64,000 nucleotides of DNA, taken from contig NC_072455.1 in NCBI RefSeq assembly GCF_027596085.1, forward strand, positions 3,411,350-3,475,349, in the 5' to 3' direction. The notes below the pieces were generated by a model. It did not search any database and was not told where the DNA came from. It saw nothing but the letters and a program-made list of their open reading frames with translations. How positions within the stretch are numbered: the first letter of the stretch is position 1; each line of letters starts with the position of its first letter. A program made the position numbers and the translations under genes. The stretch is from Anoplopoma fimbria. Taxonomy: Eukaryota > Chordata > Actinopteri > Perciformes > Anoplopomatidae. Below are positions 34,168 through 45,396 of this stretch, in pieces.

Positions 34168-36106
34168 CAGGCCCGGCTCAAATTGTTATAAGTGATTTTT
34201 CGGAGGTTTTTATATCGATGATGTCTGGAAACGATGGATTGAATCGGAGGGTTTGTCGCTGCAGATGCCCATCCTGTTCGACTCAGGTGAGAAAGTATCC
34301 GGAGGGATTTCAGATAACAATTCGATCCGGGTTCTGGTGTGTAAAGAAATATTTGGAGCCGTTTATTGACAGAGTTTCACATTAATACATTTGAGGAGCT
34401 CTTTTATTTCCCTCTCTTCAGGACTTCTTTATTGTTTTTGTTTCCAGGCAGAAGTGCTTTGTGCAAGAGCTGCTTCAGAAAACGAGTGCATTTGAAAATG
34501 CTTTAACTCTATGAGTGAGATGCACAAGCTTAAAGGAAAACAATTCAACCGGAAATAATGATATCATTAATAAGCACCATCCATAAAAGGGGGAGCAGCT
34601 CAAAGTGTTTAGAAGAAATAATAGAGTGAATAAAAACAGATTCATAAACAAAGCAATAAAACAAAAGAAGGCATAAGAACATTAACACATAAAAAAAAAA
34701 GATTAAAACAAAGGATGAGTCAGTTGTTAAAGGCAACGCTGAATAAATACATTTTTAATTGTCATTTTAAAAATGTATTTCCTGAAGCCCTGGGTAGGAA
34801 ATACCAAAGTTTTGGCGCATTATTCAAAAGAGGCTGATCTGCAGATTTTCTTATTTGTGTGAAAGCTTGTATAAAAAAACAGCAGTAAAGGATCTAAGAG
34901 AATGTGAAGAATTATAAAACGATAAACTAATAAGTTATGGACGCCGGCCAAAACCATTAAGAGCCTCGGAGCCAGCGGACAGTTGGCCTAGCTTAGCATA
35001 GACACTGTAAGTAAATGGAACAGCTAGCATTGCTGTTTCCAAAGTGAAACTAAAGCGTATTAATAAACACGTTATAAACATGGTGATTTTCACAAAATGT
35101 GACAAAGAAACTGTCTTCAACAAACATGAAACTCTGTCTCTAAACGTCTCTGAGCTGCAGGTTGATCAAGAGTTTGTCGAACCCAACTCCTCCAACGCAG
35201 CTTGTACCTGCATCACACGTGGACTCGAACACCCGGAGGTGTCAGCACCCTTCGCAGGCCCGGTTGTCTGGTTTGTCTCGCTCTTGTGTGATCCGGCGCT
35301 CGTTGGGGTTAGATATCGTTTCGTTTTTTTAATGTGTTGAACCCTCTCTGGCTGTTTGTTTTTGATTTTTGTGTTTTTTTATACCATTTTAATTGTGAAT
35401 GTTTGTCTACGACACATTTTGAGTTTTTTCAATGAGTATGCCGTCATCCACACAATGTATTTTTGTTTTTTTTCTGTGTGATGCTGCTATTTATTTATTA
35501 AAATATTATTCTAATGTGTGGGCAACTGTCTTATTTGTACATTAAAAACACAGGTTTTTATAAATTTTGTTCTAATCATTTCCTTGCTGAAGGCTTCTAA
35601 ACTCTCCTATAAATCCTGATTATAATAAACAACAAACTGAGCATTTCTGACAAAGTAGCAGTAAAACAGCCCTCCTGATTAGAGTTACTGAGCTACACAC
35701 CCAGCTGTGAAATTTGTGGAATTTAATAATAACAGTCCAGAGTCCCCAGCTCCCTGCACCGACTACCTTTCCCACTCTGGCAGAATAAAAAGAACATAAT
35801 AGCAATCAGCGGGAGCTTTCATCCAAAGTGCTCCACGGAAGAGAAGAGCTGAGCCCGGAGCGTTAAACCCTGAGCCTCGGCGCTGGTTCCAGTGCCGTGC
35901 GTTACACCTCGAAAGACTCACGATATGAAAAATATACCCAAGTATGAATTTCTTTTTAATCATATGAGCCACTAGGTTGGATACAGGTGGAGTTTAACAA
36001 TGTGGCCGTCGGTTTCTACAGCGTTGCTCTGCTTTGGATTGCAAGTTACTGGGAGGAAGTGGTTCTGAAAGGGTCTTAGTTTAATCCTGATCCTCTAGTT
36101 TAATCC

Positions 36107-36169
36107 TGGTCTTATTCAATGATGGAGGTCATATAGAGTCTATATGACCTCCATCATTGAATAAGACCA
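36107..36169. repeat. Perfect palindrome, 31-bp arms, 1-nt centre
   Basis: 36107-36137 is the exact reverse complement of 36139-36169 with a single G between them. The arms contain 'aatgatggaggtcatatag' and its complement. No known element ends flank it. Confidence 0.97.
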
Positions 36170-37390
36170 TCAGAGAGATTGTCTGTTTCTATATAGTTAT
36201 TCTTAATGATTGTAATCGGTGCCACCGGGTCGGATTCTGGTGAAATCAGATGAAATCATGCAGAAACTCCTTCAGCTCAGACTCCAGCGGGGCCTACCCA
36301 CATCCAGAGCTTCTCCTCTCTCTGCTCCTCCGGTCCCGGCTGGGAGCCAACACCAACACCACCACCACCACCAACACCACCACCACCACGCTGCTGGAGA
36401 CCCAGACCGTATTGCTGGACCCACTGGAGGGAAGGGAGGCACGGGAGAACCAGAACCAGGACTGAGCAGAGCAGACTGTCAGACACCTGCTGCAGTAAAA
36501 CTACAGGTTTTCTAAAGGGACTCTGGTGCTCAGAAAATCAACATAAAATGAAAGTCCCTTCTCGTAAGAAGGATTTGAATTTCCAACTTTTCAAAGACGA
36601 ATGATTAAAAGACCTTCACGCCCAGAAAGTTACTATTAAATGTACTACTGTTACTTTTTTGTGTCATGATATACAGCTATGAGATGAATTTATGACATTT
36701 CTGCTCGATCTGTGCTGTGTTTTGGGTATCTAATTATCTACACGCATTATCTACATGCTTGCACTTCTACTTTGAAGGGAATATTTGCCGTCCCAATGGT
36801 GTGCAGATAGAGGTTAATAGGGTCATTTATTACTTAATGCACCTTTTTAAAACAAAAGCTTAGCAACCAAAAGTGGGCATAGAGCCACAAGATGGCACCA
36901 CAGTAAACCAAAAGCATACACTCAACTGTAAACTACCACAAAGCATCCTGGGAAGTTCCAAAAAAGTGCTTTGTCTGTTATTTTTAAGCCTTTTTTATGC
37001 AAGCTTAGATTTTTAAAACCAAAGCTTTTCTTTCCAGGTGTCTCTTTGCAGCAGCGTCACTCAAATCAGCACCACGGACAGCGAGAGAGGAGCAGGAGGA
37101 GCGTTCACGTTTCAAACACAAGGCAACAGCGACGCTTAGTGGTGGAGCTGGAGACCTGCAGGCCTTTGTGAGGTAAACTATGGTGTCTGCACAGCACTGT
37201 GCACTGGCCTTATTAAAGTGATTAAAGTGTATATATAGCTTTTTCACCAATATGTTTATAGACCATCAAGTTGTTGATATTTCGTGGGGATATCTAATTG
37301 TTTCGGGTTGGTAAAGAGGCGTGAAAGATGGGCCTAGATCCAAGTCAACAACTACTGTATTTACTGTTAACTACAGTCCATAGACTAGAT

Positions 37391-37712
37391 CAGTGGTTCT
37401 CAACCTTTTTTCAGTGATGTACCCCCTGTGAAATACTTTTTCAGCCAAGTACCCCCTAACCAGCGCAAAGCATTTTTGGTTGAAAAAAGGATGCAATACT
37501 AAGCACCATCAGTGTCTGATTTATTAAACTGTCAACACTGACGATTGCATTGTTGCATTACATTCAGTTTATGAACTTACACTTATATTTTATTGAATAT
37601 TTATAAAATAACAATTTTTAAAGGATTTTTGAATGGATGCTAATTTTAAATATATTTTTTAAAAATCTCACGTACCCCCAGGGGTACACGTACCCCCATT
37701 TGAGAACCACTG
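37391..37712. mobile_element. hAT-type MITE, 322 bp
   Basis: Ends cagtggttctcaac and ttgagaaccactg are terminal inverted repeats. The flanking octamers gactagat (37383-37390) and gaccagac (37713-37720) look like a decayed 8-bp target duplication, as hAT elements make. Internal inverted 'taccccc' blocks are typical of this fish and tetrapod family. No transposase is present. Confidence 0.75.
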
Positions 37713-37849
37713 GACCAGACTATGTTCAATTTAGATATGCATGTTGGTAATACAAAATATTGTGCAGCTGCAATTGTTGCATTTATGTCGACACATTTGC
37801 AATTTATCTATTCAAGTATTCAATATTATTTTTGGTTGAAATGTTGTTT

Positions 37850-38695
37850 TAATGTTTGAAATGTCTTTAACATTGACTTTATTCAAAATAGTTCCCCATA
37901 ACATTACATATACATCAGATAAAACCTTGCTTTATCGTGTTATCTGTCTGTATTTCCAGCTCAACAAGCTCAACAAGCTGGTGAGGAAAGCCAGCTCTGT
38001 GGTGGGTCTGGAGCTGGACAGTCTGGAGTCAGTGGGTGAGAGGAGGATGAAGGCCAAACTGGGAGCCATCCTGGACAATCCCTCTCACCCTCTCCATGAG
38101 GAACTGTGGCAGCTGGGCAGCTCTTGCAGGACGGAGCGCTTCAGACGCTCATTTGTGCCCACTGCCATCAGACTGTACAACATTACATTACATTACAGTC
38201 ATTTAGCAGACGCTTTTATCCAAAGCGACTTACAGTCAGTAGTATATTACATATCATTCACCCATTCACACACTGATGACAGGCTACCATGCAAGGTGCC
38301 ACCATCAGACTCTAACTAACATTCATCATCCAGTCCACACCGATGGCAAGCCTTCAGGAGCAACTTGGGGTTAAGTGTCTTGCCCAAGGACACATCGACT
38401 GCCGAAGCCGGGTATCGAACCACCGACCCTCTGATTGGAGAACTACCTTGCTCTCCACTATGCCACAGCCGCCCCAACAACAACAGCGGAGACCACAGTC
38501 TGTCATCATGCTGACCAGGCCCCCCATGTGGATATACTGTACATTTTTTTTTTATTTGTATTCTTATTTTTTATTTTATTCTATTTTTATTTTATTGTAT
38601 AATATGTGTATTTATTATCTGTTTCTGTGTAGTTGAGCTGCTGCAACACCCAAATTTCCCCCATGGGGATCAATAAAGGAATATAATATTTGGCA
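37850..38695 (+). pseudogene. LINE relic: C-terminal end of a non-LTR reverse transcriptase, interrupted
   Basis: Positions 37960-38180 read as a peptide with LVRKASSVVG, VGERRMKAKL and FRRSFVPTAIRLYN, a pattern I recognise from the C-terminus of fish non-LTR retrotransposon reverse transcriptases. The frame is broken at about 38187 by a SINE-like insertion, and the element resumes at about 38475, ending 'ggggatcaataaagga' near 38691. The polymerase core is missing upstream, so the copy is 5'-truncated and dead. The clade is not assigned. Confidence 0.75.
38187..38474 (+). mobile_element. SINE-like repeat inserted in the LINE relic
   Basis: It starts with cattacattacatta and the core 'catttagcagacgctttta' and continues through 'gtgtcttgcccaaggacaca' (38376-38395) to 'ccacagccgcccc'. 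It divides the LINE relic, so it inserted later. The left part equals the reversed copy at 24440-24550. Confidence 0.7.
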
Positions 38696-38713
38696 CATAT
38701 ATTCATAAAAGAT

Positions 38714-38828
38714 CAAATGAAATCAGCTTGTTTATCTGCAATGAATAAATATGGTCTTTATTGTTTTATTAAAAAGCACAAATGAAATCAGCTTTTTTAT
38801 CTGCAATGAATAAATATGGTCTTTACTG
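38714..38828. repeat. Tandem duplication, 65-bp period
   Basis: Two copies of a segment starting 'caaatgaaatcagctt' and ending 'atatggtcttta', differing at one or two positions. Confidence 0.9.
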
Positions 38829-39367
38829 TGAGAGCCTCATCACCACAGACTCCATATATAATATCCATTCACGCCATGCTGCTGGAAGGAGTGGGCGGTG
38901 GCCTCGGCTATCTCCGGATACAGTCGTGTCTCTTCGGCCACGCATGCGCAGTTACACCAATTTGCTGCATCTCCCCTGTCCGTGTGAGAGGCGTCAAGCT
39001 GGAGCGAGTTACCACCAGAAATACCAACAAATCAGACATTTAACGTTCAACATAAAGTCCATCCTGAATTATTATTACACTATTGAACAATTCTGCTTAA
39101 ATATGTATGTATACAATGCCAGTAATGTGATTATTTGGAGGGAATAGACACAGAAGTAGCATTTTGTAGCAAAAGGTGAGACATTAAGTGAGATATATTG
39201 AGACAACTTGTGAATTAAAGCTACTGTAATTTTGTGAAAACTTAAAGTTGGTTCTTTGTCGAGTTAAGTTAGTAAATGAACGTGTCTCAGGTAACCGTTG
39301 GTTCCTTTTAACTGGGTGTATATTATTTGCAATGATGCCGAAATAAAACATTAAAACATAGGCTTAA

Positions 39368-40009
39368 GTGAGCTGCATACTTTATCAATTAATCTATTAG
39401 CCATTATTGGTTGTACTTCCTGTTTTAAATTGACATTTGTCACTTGCAAATAAAGATTGTTTCCTTTGTTTTATTGTAGTGCACAAAAAGTGGTAAGTTT
39501 AGGCCATGGTGAAGGAGAAACACCCTAGTATAGATTAAATGTATTTATATAAACTTGTATTTATATTATGTACAGTACCAGTCAAAAGTTTGGACAGACC
39601 TTCTCATTCAATGTTTTTTCTTTATTTTTATTTTTTTCTACATTGTAGATTAATATTGAAGACATCCAAACTATGAAGGAACACATATGGAATTATGTGG
39701 TAAACAAACAAATGCTCAACAAACCAGAATATGTTTTATATTTTAGATTCTTCAAAGTAGTTGAATGAGAAGGTGTGTCCAAACTTTTGACTGGTACTGT
39801 ATATTATTTGCAATGATATATAGTGTTAAGTGAGCTGCATACTTTATCAATCAATCTATTAGCCATTATTGGTTTTACTTCCTGTTTTAAAACTGACATT
39901 TGTCAGTTGCAAATAAAGATTGTTTCCTTTGTTTTATTGTAGTGCACAAAAAATGGTAAGTTTAGGCCATGGAGAAGGAGATACTCTAGTATAGATTAAA
40001 TGTATTTAG
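39368..40009. repeat. Tandem duplication of about 180 bp, split by a MITE
   Basis: 39368-39551 and 39830-40009 share sequence from 'gagctgcatactttatcaat' to 'atagattaaatgtattta' with about 12 differences. Between them lie short unique DNA and the Tc1-type MITE at 39573-39799. Confidence 0.88.
39573..39799. mobile_element. Tc1/mariner-type MITE, 227 bp
   Basis: Terminal inverted repeats of about 39 bp begin cagtaccagtcaaaagtttg and differ at one position. The element is flanked by TA on both sides (39571-39572, 39800-39801), the target duplication of Tc1/mariner elements. The interior is too short for a transposase. Confidence 0.88.
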
Positions 40010-40256
40010 AAAAAACAATATTTTATTTTATGCATTTTTCAGAGACAGTACTGCTAAACATATAACATCCCTGGTTAGGCTTTTTTAAATACATAAAATT
40101 ACTACAAAACCATATTTATAAGACAGATATAGAATAAAAAAACATCAGAACAGATAGAAATGTTTATTATGCAATGTAAAAACCAGCTGAAATGATCTGA
40201 TTGAAAAGAATATGTTCTGATTTCTTAGGCCATACTGTGTTTGCCACTCGTTGGGT

Positions 40257-41389
40257 AAAGGTATGTTCTCTACTGAGAGCACGAAAGATATTTTTCCAGA
40301 AGTTCAAGCAAGTTTTAGATGCACACTTTCCATCTTTTTCCCCCAAAGGATTTTTTTAGTTTTCTAGCATTTATGAATTTTTCATTTTTTTTAACATTTC
40401 ACTAGTGAAAATGCAGTGAAAACAAGGATTTGTTTTTGAGGAAATTTGTTCCCAAATGAGATGGAAAAAGCTAATTAGTCGAAGGGCTTGCAGACATAAA
40501 TCCCACTGTTGAAAGTGAATTTAAAAATGTTCTGAGTTCAGTTTGCAAAATATGTTTATTAAAATTGTTGCCAAAGTCAGATGAGAAGATTGATACCTCT
40601 CCTGTGGTAAATATGACACTACAGCTCAGCTGGTTTTTACATTTCTTTTATCTATTATACAAAATGTGGAAGCTCTGGTAGGCAGAGCAAGATAGGCCCG
40701 TTGTTTTCCCCCTACTTCCAGTCTTTATGCTAAGCTAAGCTAATGGCCCTGGCTTTATGTTTAGAGCACAAACATGAGCATCTTTTGCAACCAACTCTTG
40801 TCAAGAATGCAAACGTATATACTAAAATACGCAGCCATTCTTTACGACGATTAATTATTTACTTTGTGAATCATTTATTTATAACCTGTAAATAGTGGTT
40901 TTTCCCGCTACTTTTTGCTGCCCTGTGATATTTGACTGCCATGAATTGACTAATCATTTGTTGCTCAAGTGAAGGAATGCTTTTTTTATAGATGCAATAA
41001 TATTTTAGAGGAGATAATCTGCTCCGGTTTGGACATCAGGTGATATCTTTCCTTAGTTTTCGTAATGACCAGATCCAATCTACCTTTTAAGATACGTTTT
41101 TGTATACCTGGTGTGAACAGAACTTGCTGCCTTTGTGCAGGACTCTGAATCTGTATCTTGATTGTAAGTGAAGGTTGATAAAAATGTAAATACATCCAAA
41201 TATCAAACATTAGGAGCAAAAATCACCCAAAGTTCTTCTACTGTGAGATTGATGAAATATCGAGGTACCTTTTGGGTGGTTTAATCAGAAAGGTTTAGGC
41301 TCTTAGATTCATCTTTAGAGGAGTAAATACATAAAATATCCACTTTATAATCTAAGAAATGCAGTTGCTGCAAACCTAAAAAACAACCT
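40257..41389. repeat. 1.13-kb dispersed direct repeat, copy A
   Basis: Nearly identical to 44268-45396 in the same orientation; about a dozen base changes and a few small indels by eye. The match starts at 'aaaggtatgttctctactga' and ends at 'cctaaaaaacaacct'. It contains no recognised coding sequence or transposon ends. Confidence 0.92.
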
Positions 41390-41740
41390 GGTGTGAACAG
41401 AACTTGAACTCTGAATCTGTATCTTGATTGTAAGTGAAGGTTGATCAGCATCAGAATTAATGGGGGTAAAAAATGTAAATACATCCAAATATCAAACATC
41501 AGGAGCAAAAATCACCCAAAGTTCTTCTACTGTGAGGTTGGTGAAATATCGAGGTACCTTTTGGGTGGTTTAATCAGAAAGGTTTAGGCTCTTTCGAGGA
41601 GTAAATACATAAAATATCCACTTTATAATCTAAGAAATGTAGTTGCTGCAAACCTAAAAAATCAGCATCAGAATTAATGGGGGTAAAAAATGTAAATACA
41701 TCCAAATATCAAACATCAGGAGCAAAAATCACCCACTTTT
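41387..41740. repeat. Partial tandem copies of the right end of the 1.13-kb repeat
   Basis: The segment from 'aacctggtgtgaacagaact' to 'aacctaaaaaa' is a second, rearranged copy of 41103-41389. A third partial copy (about 41661-41735) starts 'tcagcatcagaattaatggg', a word absent from copy A. Three overlapping copies end 25-30 bp before the CpG-rich candidate exon. Confidence 0.85.
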
Positions 41741-41764
41741 AATTGCGACTTTTATTTTGAAACG

Positions 41765-42072
41765 CTAATTGGAAGTTGCGTCTCTCGTCTCTCGGCGGCT
41801 CCACGGACGCAGCCTCGGGGACGACAGACATCCAGTCCACGCAGCTGGGTCGCGACCAGGGACCCATATCTCCTCACTTCAAAGGCTTCCTCTTCCTCCT
41901 CATCCTCCTCTTCCTCCTCATCCTCCTCCTCCTCCTCCTCCATCCATCCATCGAGCTGCAAACATGGACGATGTGAAATGAAATGCAGGAGCAAAACGAC
42001 GGACAGAGAGAGAGAGAGAGAGAGAGAGAGACATTTAAATAGACCAGAGAAGGAGTGAGAGACTGCAGACAG
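41765..42072 (+). promoter_or_regulatory. wasf3: CpG-rich candidate promoter and first (non-coding) exon of wasf3
   Basis: 41770-41860 is rich in CG dinucleotides in an otherwise AT-rich, CpG-poor region. It is followed by a (TCC)n run, a (GA)n run and a clean donor, acag|gtaaat at 42073. No good acceptor lies upstream, which suits a first exon. The wasf3 start codon lies on an exon whose own 5' part is only 12 nt of leader, so an upstream non-coding exon must exist. A 17.5-kb first intron would result. Assignment to wasf3 is inferred from strand and order only. Confidence 0.42.
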
Positions 42073-42212
42073 GTAAATCTGATTGGATTTTTTTTTTTTT
42101 AAATCGGCTTTGCATGTGACATGGTGCGCACACATGGGAGGGAGTGCGCGTTTGTTGTTGTTATTGCATTACAGCACACACACACTAATGCGCAGAAAAC
42201 ACAAATGGAATA

Positions 42213-42251
<39 letters not shown>

Positions 42252-42485
42252 TGAGATGCATGCGTGATCTTTTGCGTCCATTATTCTGCAGGATTTTTTT
42301 TTTCTGCTCAGGTGCGTCTTTTTTTTTACAAAATGTCACCATTTGGTTGAATGTGTCATAGGATTATTATTATTATTATTATTATATTATTTTTTTTTTT
42401 TGCAGGATGAATTCAAAAAAGAAAAAAAAAAAAAGCCTGTGGCTGCATGTGGACTTGAAAGGGAGCAGTGGGAGCTTATACTGGG

Positions 42486-42487
<2 letters not shown>

Positions 42488-42538
<51 letters not shown>
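42488..42538. repeat. (GT)n microsatellite, 51 bp
   Basis: Direct GT repeat. (GA)n runs at 42217-42249 and an (ATT)n run at about 42363-42386 lie just upstream. Confidence 0.97.
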
Positions 42539-42539
<1 letters not shown>

Positions 42540-43950
42540 AGGATTAGTCTGTGCACATATACTGCTAACATAGTCATGAATAGCATTGAAATGTGTTCAT
42601 ACATGCACCCTGTTGTGTGTTAGAAATTCATTCTAGGTGTCAATATGTTAGAATAAGCAGAATGCATTGAAATCAAATGCTCCATCTTCTAAAATGCATG
42701 TTAAATATGTTGTTTTTGATCATGGATATGGAATATTGCTCTCAGGATTGTTGTTTCTCATCTTGCTGCGCCCGGTGTTGCTCCTGTTGCTTTATCCTCT
42801 GCTAGTGGACTCCCTGTCCTCAGCTTGTAACAAGGCCTGCTGACATCTACAGCCATGTAACATCGGGTATTTGTGCCAATTATTATAAAACTACAAGATG
42901 ATTTACAGGAACTACAATTAGCAGATATATATAGAGGGGGAAAACAACTGTTGCAGTTTCTATGTTGCCACATTATTGCAAGTATTCATGTTGTTGGGTT
43001 CAGATGTGTGTTAGCAGCGAAGCAGGAAGGTGATCATCATGATCAGAGCACATTTGTCAGATTTAATCATTTCAAAAGGAAATTAAACGGCAAGAGTTGC
43101 GATAATCGACATATCTGTTCAGGCATTTATCGAGCAGATGCATGCTTTTATTTTCTCATATGAGAGAATATGCTGCTTATCTCTGTTTTAATAGTAATGC
43201 AAATTGGATATCAGCAAAGCGAAGCCCCATTGATCTGGTTAAATAAGCGATTTCAAGACATTTGGGTCCAATATATTGACATTTTGTAGACCAAATGATT
43301 ATACAAAAACACAAGATTACCAGCATATACATCTGTTTCCAGATAAACCGTTTGCAGAACTGTTGAAGTATTTCAATATTTGTTGACATAATTTAGGCAG
43401 CTTTAGAGTTTTAATAGAGCCATAATCGTTTTTTCTTCTTGTAATAAGTCACTCAGCGCGATGAGGAAGGCCCTGTGGAAGCGCCCTGGAGCAGGACGCT
43501 CATAGTCACTCCTCTGGAACCTGTTGGTGATCGTGGCCTCTGATGACACACATTTTCTTTTAGCTTTTATAACCAATGATCAGCTTGCAAGGCCAATTTA
43601 GTGTCACTGCGAAGGAGGCTTGGTTAACCGTTTTCCAATGTCATTTGACTGCAAAAGAAAATGTCGATTGTTGTAAGTTGTTTTGGTGACAACTAGCGCA
43701 AGTTGGGCTGTAAAGTGTTGTAGCAGCTCGCCTGAAAGAGCCTCCCTACGATCTAACGTTAGCTGGGTGAGCTAACGTTAGGTCGTCCTTCTGCAGAGCA
43801 ATGGAGAGTGACACCGAGGGACTGTTAAAACAAGTGCTGCCACTGGCCATCATTTTATGTAACCCGTCCAATTCTGTGAGCAGCAACTGTGTCCTTTCAA
43901 GTCCGGATGCCAGCCCGGGCGTACAGTGATTAGATAATACGTTTCCTTTG

Positions 43951-43953
<3 letters not shown>

Positions 43954-44014
<61 letters not shown>
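43954..44014. repeat. (GT)n microsatellite, 61 bp
   Basis: Direct GT repeat with an inverse CA array 137 bp downstream. Confidence 0.97.
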
Positions 44015-44016
<2 letters not shown>

Positions 44017-44149
44017 GCTGCTGTACAGTACAGAGTTGTATTCATAAGAGACAGTGCTCAGACAGGCTTGCGCTGATTCCTTATGTAAGCGAATCATCGA
44101 GGAAGGAGGCCAAAGAAGGCTGAGCGCTAAACAAGCATAAGATGCATAA

Positions 44150-44151
<2 letters not shown>

Positions 44152-44206
<55 letters not shown>
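44152..44206. repeat. (CA)n microsatellite, 55 bp
   Basis: Direct CA repeat, inverse partner of 43954-44014; ends about 60 bp before copy B of the 1.13-kb repeat. Confidence 0.97.
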
Positions 44207-44210
<4 letters not shown>

Positions 44211-44267
44211 CTTAACGCGAGGAAGTGAAGTGAAGGCGAAGGAGGGGTGATGCTGTGCTGGTAGACA

Positions 44268-45396
44268 AAAGGTATGTTCTCTACTGAGGGCACGAAAGAT
44301 ATTTTTCCAGATGTTCAAGCAAGTTTTAGATGCACACTTTCCATCTTTTTCCCCCAAAGGATTTTTTTAGTTTTCTAGCATTTATGAATTTTTCATTTTT
44401 TTTAACATTTCACTAGTGAAAATGCAGTGAAAACAAGGATTTGTTTTTGAGGAAATTTGTTCCCAAATGAGATGGAAAAAGCTAATTAGTCGAAGGGCTT
44501 GCAGACATAAATCCCACTGTTGAAACTGAATTTAAAAATGTTCTGAGTTCAGTTTGCAAAATATGTTTATTAAAATTGTTGCCAAAGTCAGATGAGAAGA
44601 TTGATACCTCTCCTGTGGTAAATATGACACTACAGCTCAGCTGGTTTTTATATTTCTTTTATCTATTATACAAAATGTGGAAGCGCTGGTAGGCAGAGCA
44701 AGATAGGCCCGTTGTTTTCCCCCTACTTCCAGTCTTTATGCTAAGCTAAGCTAATGGCCCTGGCTTTATGTTTAGAGCACAAACATGAGCATCTTTTGCA
44801 ACCAACTCTTGTCAAGAACGCAAACGTATATACTAAAATACGCAGCCATTCTTTACGACGATTAATTATTTACTTTGTGAAATGTATTCAATCATTTATT
44901 TATAACCTGTAAATAGTGGTTTTTTCCGCTACTTTTTGCTGCCCTGTGATATTTGACTGCCATGAATTGACTAATCATTTGTTGCTCAAGTGAAGGAATG
45001 CTTTTTTTATAGATGCAATAATATTTTAGAGGAGATAATCTGCTCCGGTTTGGACATCAGGTGATATCTTTCCTTAGTTTTCGTAATAACCAGATCCAAT
45101 CTACCTTTTAAGATACGTTTTTGAATACCTGGTGTGAACAGAACTTGAACTCTGAATCTGTATCTTGATTGTAAGTGAAGGTTGATAAAAATGTAAATAC
45201 ATCCAAATATCAAACATCAGGAGCAAAAATCACCCAAAGTTCTTCTACTGTGAGGTTGATGAAATATCGAGGTACCTTTTGGGTGGTTTAATCAGAAAGG
45301 TTTAGGCTCTTAGATTCATCTTTCGAGGAGTAAATACATAAAATATCCACTTTATAATCTAAGAAATGTAGTTGCTGCAAACCTAAAAAACAACCT
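44268..45396. repeat. 1.13-kb dispersed direct repeat, copy B
   Basis: Partner of 40257-41389, 4 kb downstream and on the other side of the candidate wasf3 first exon. Relative to copy A it has a 10-bp insertion near 44882 and lacks about 14 bp near 45145. Confidence 0.92.

Larger units (their letters stand above)
30601..35540 (+). other. Receptor 3' untranslated region and following DNA (end unresolved)
   Basis: No coding exon was recognised after the stop. It contains an (AT)n tract (31269-31338), a MITE-like element (32746-33402) and several AATAAA/ATTAAA words (for example near 32067, 32857 and 35497). The stretch at 35330-35540 is T-rich with tattttt and attaaaa words and might be the distal 3' end, but no poly(A) site can be fixed from sequence alone. 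Confidence 0.4.
35541..41764. other. Intergenic DNA between the receptor and wasf3
   Basis: No gene is supported. It contains a perfect palindrome (36107-36169), a His/Asn/Thr-coding ACC/AAC repeat (about 36350-36390), a hAT-type MITE, a LINE relic with an inserted SINE-like repeat, a short tandem duplication (38714-38828), a longer one around a Tc1-type MITE (39368-40009) and copy A of a 1.13-kb repeat. Short open frames at 36250-36465 and 37038-37139 were considered as exons and not accepted. Confidence 0.55.

Noticed and set aside
36219..36515. Open frames with His/Gln or Thr/Asn runs over an ACC/AAC repeat
   Set aside because: The repeat creates long frames in two phases; no start, donor or acceptor pattern or homologue supports an exon.
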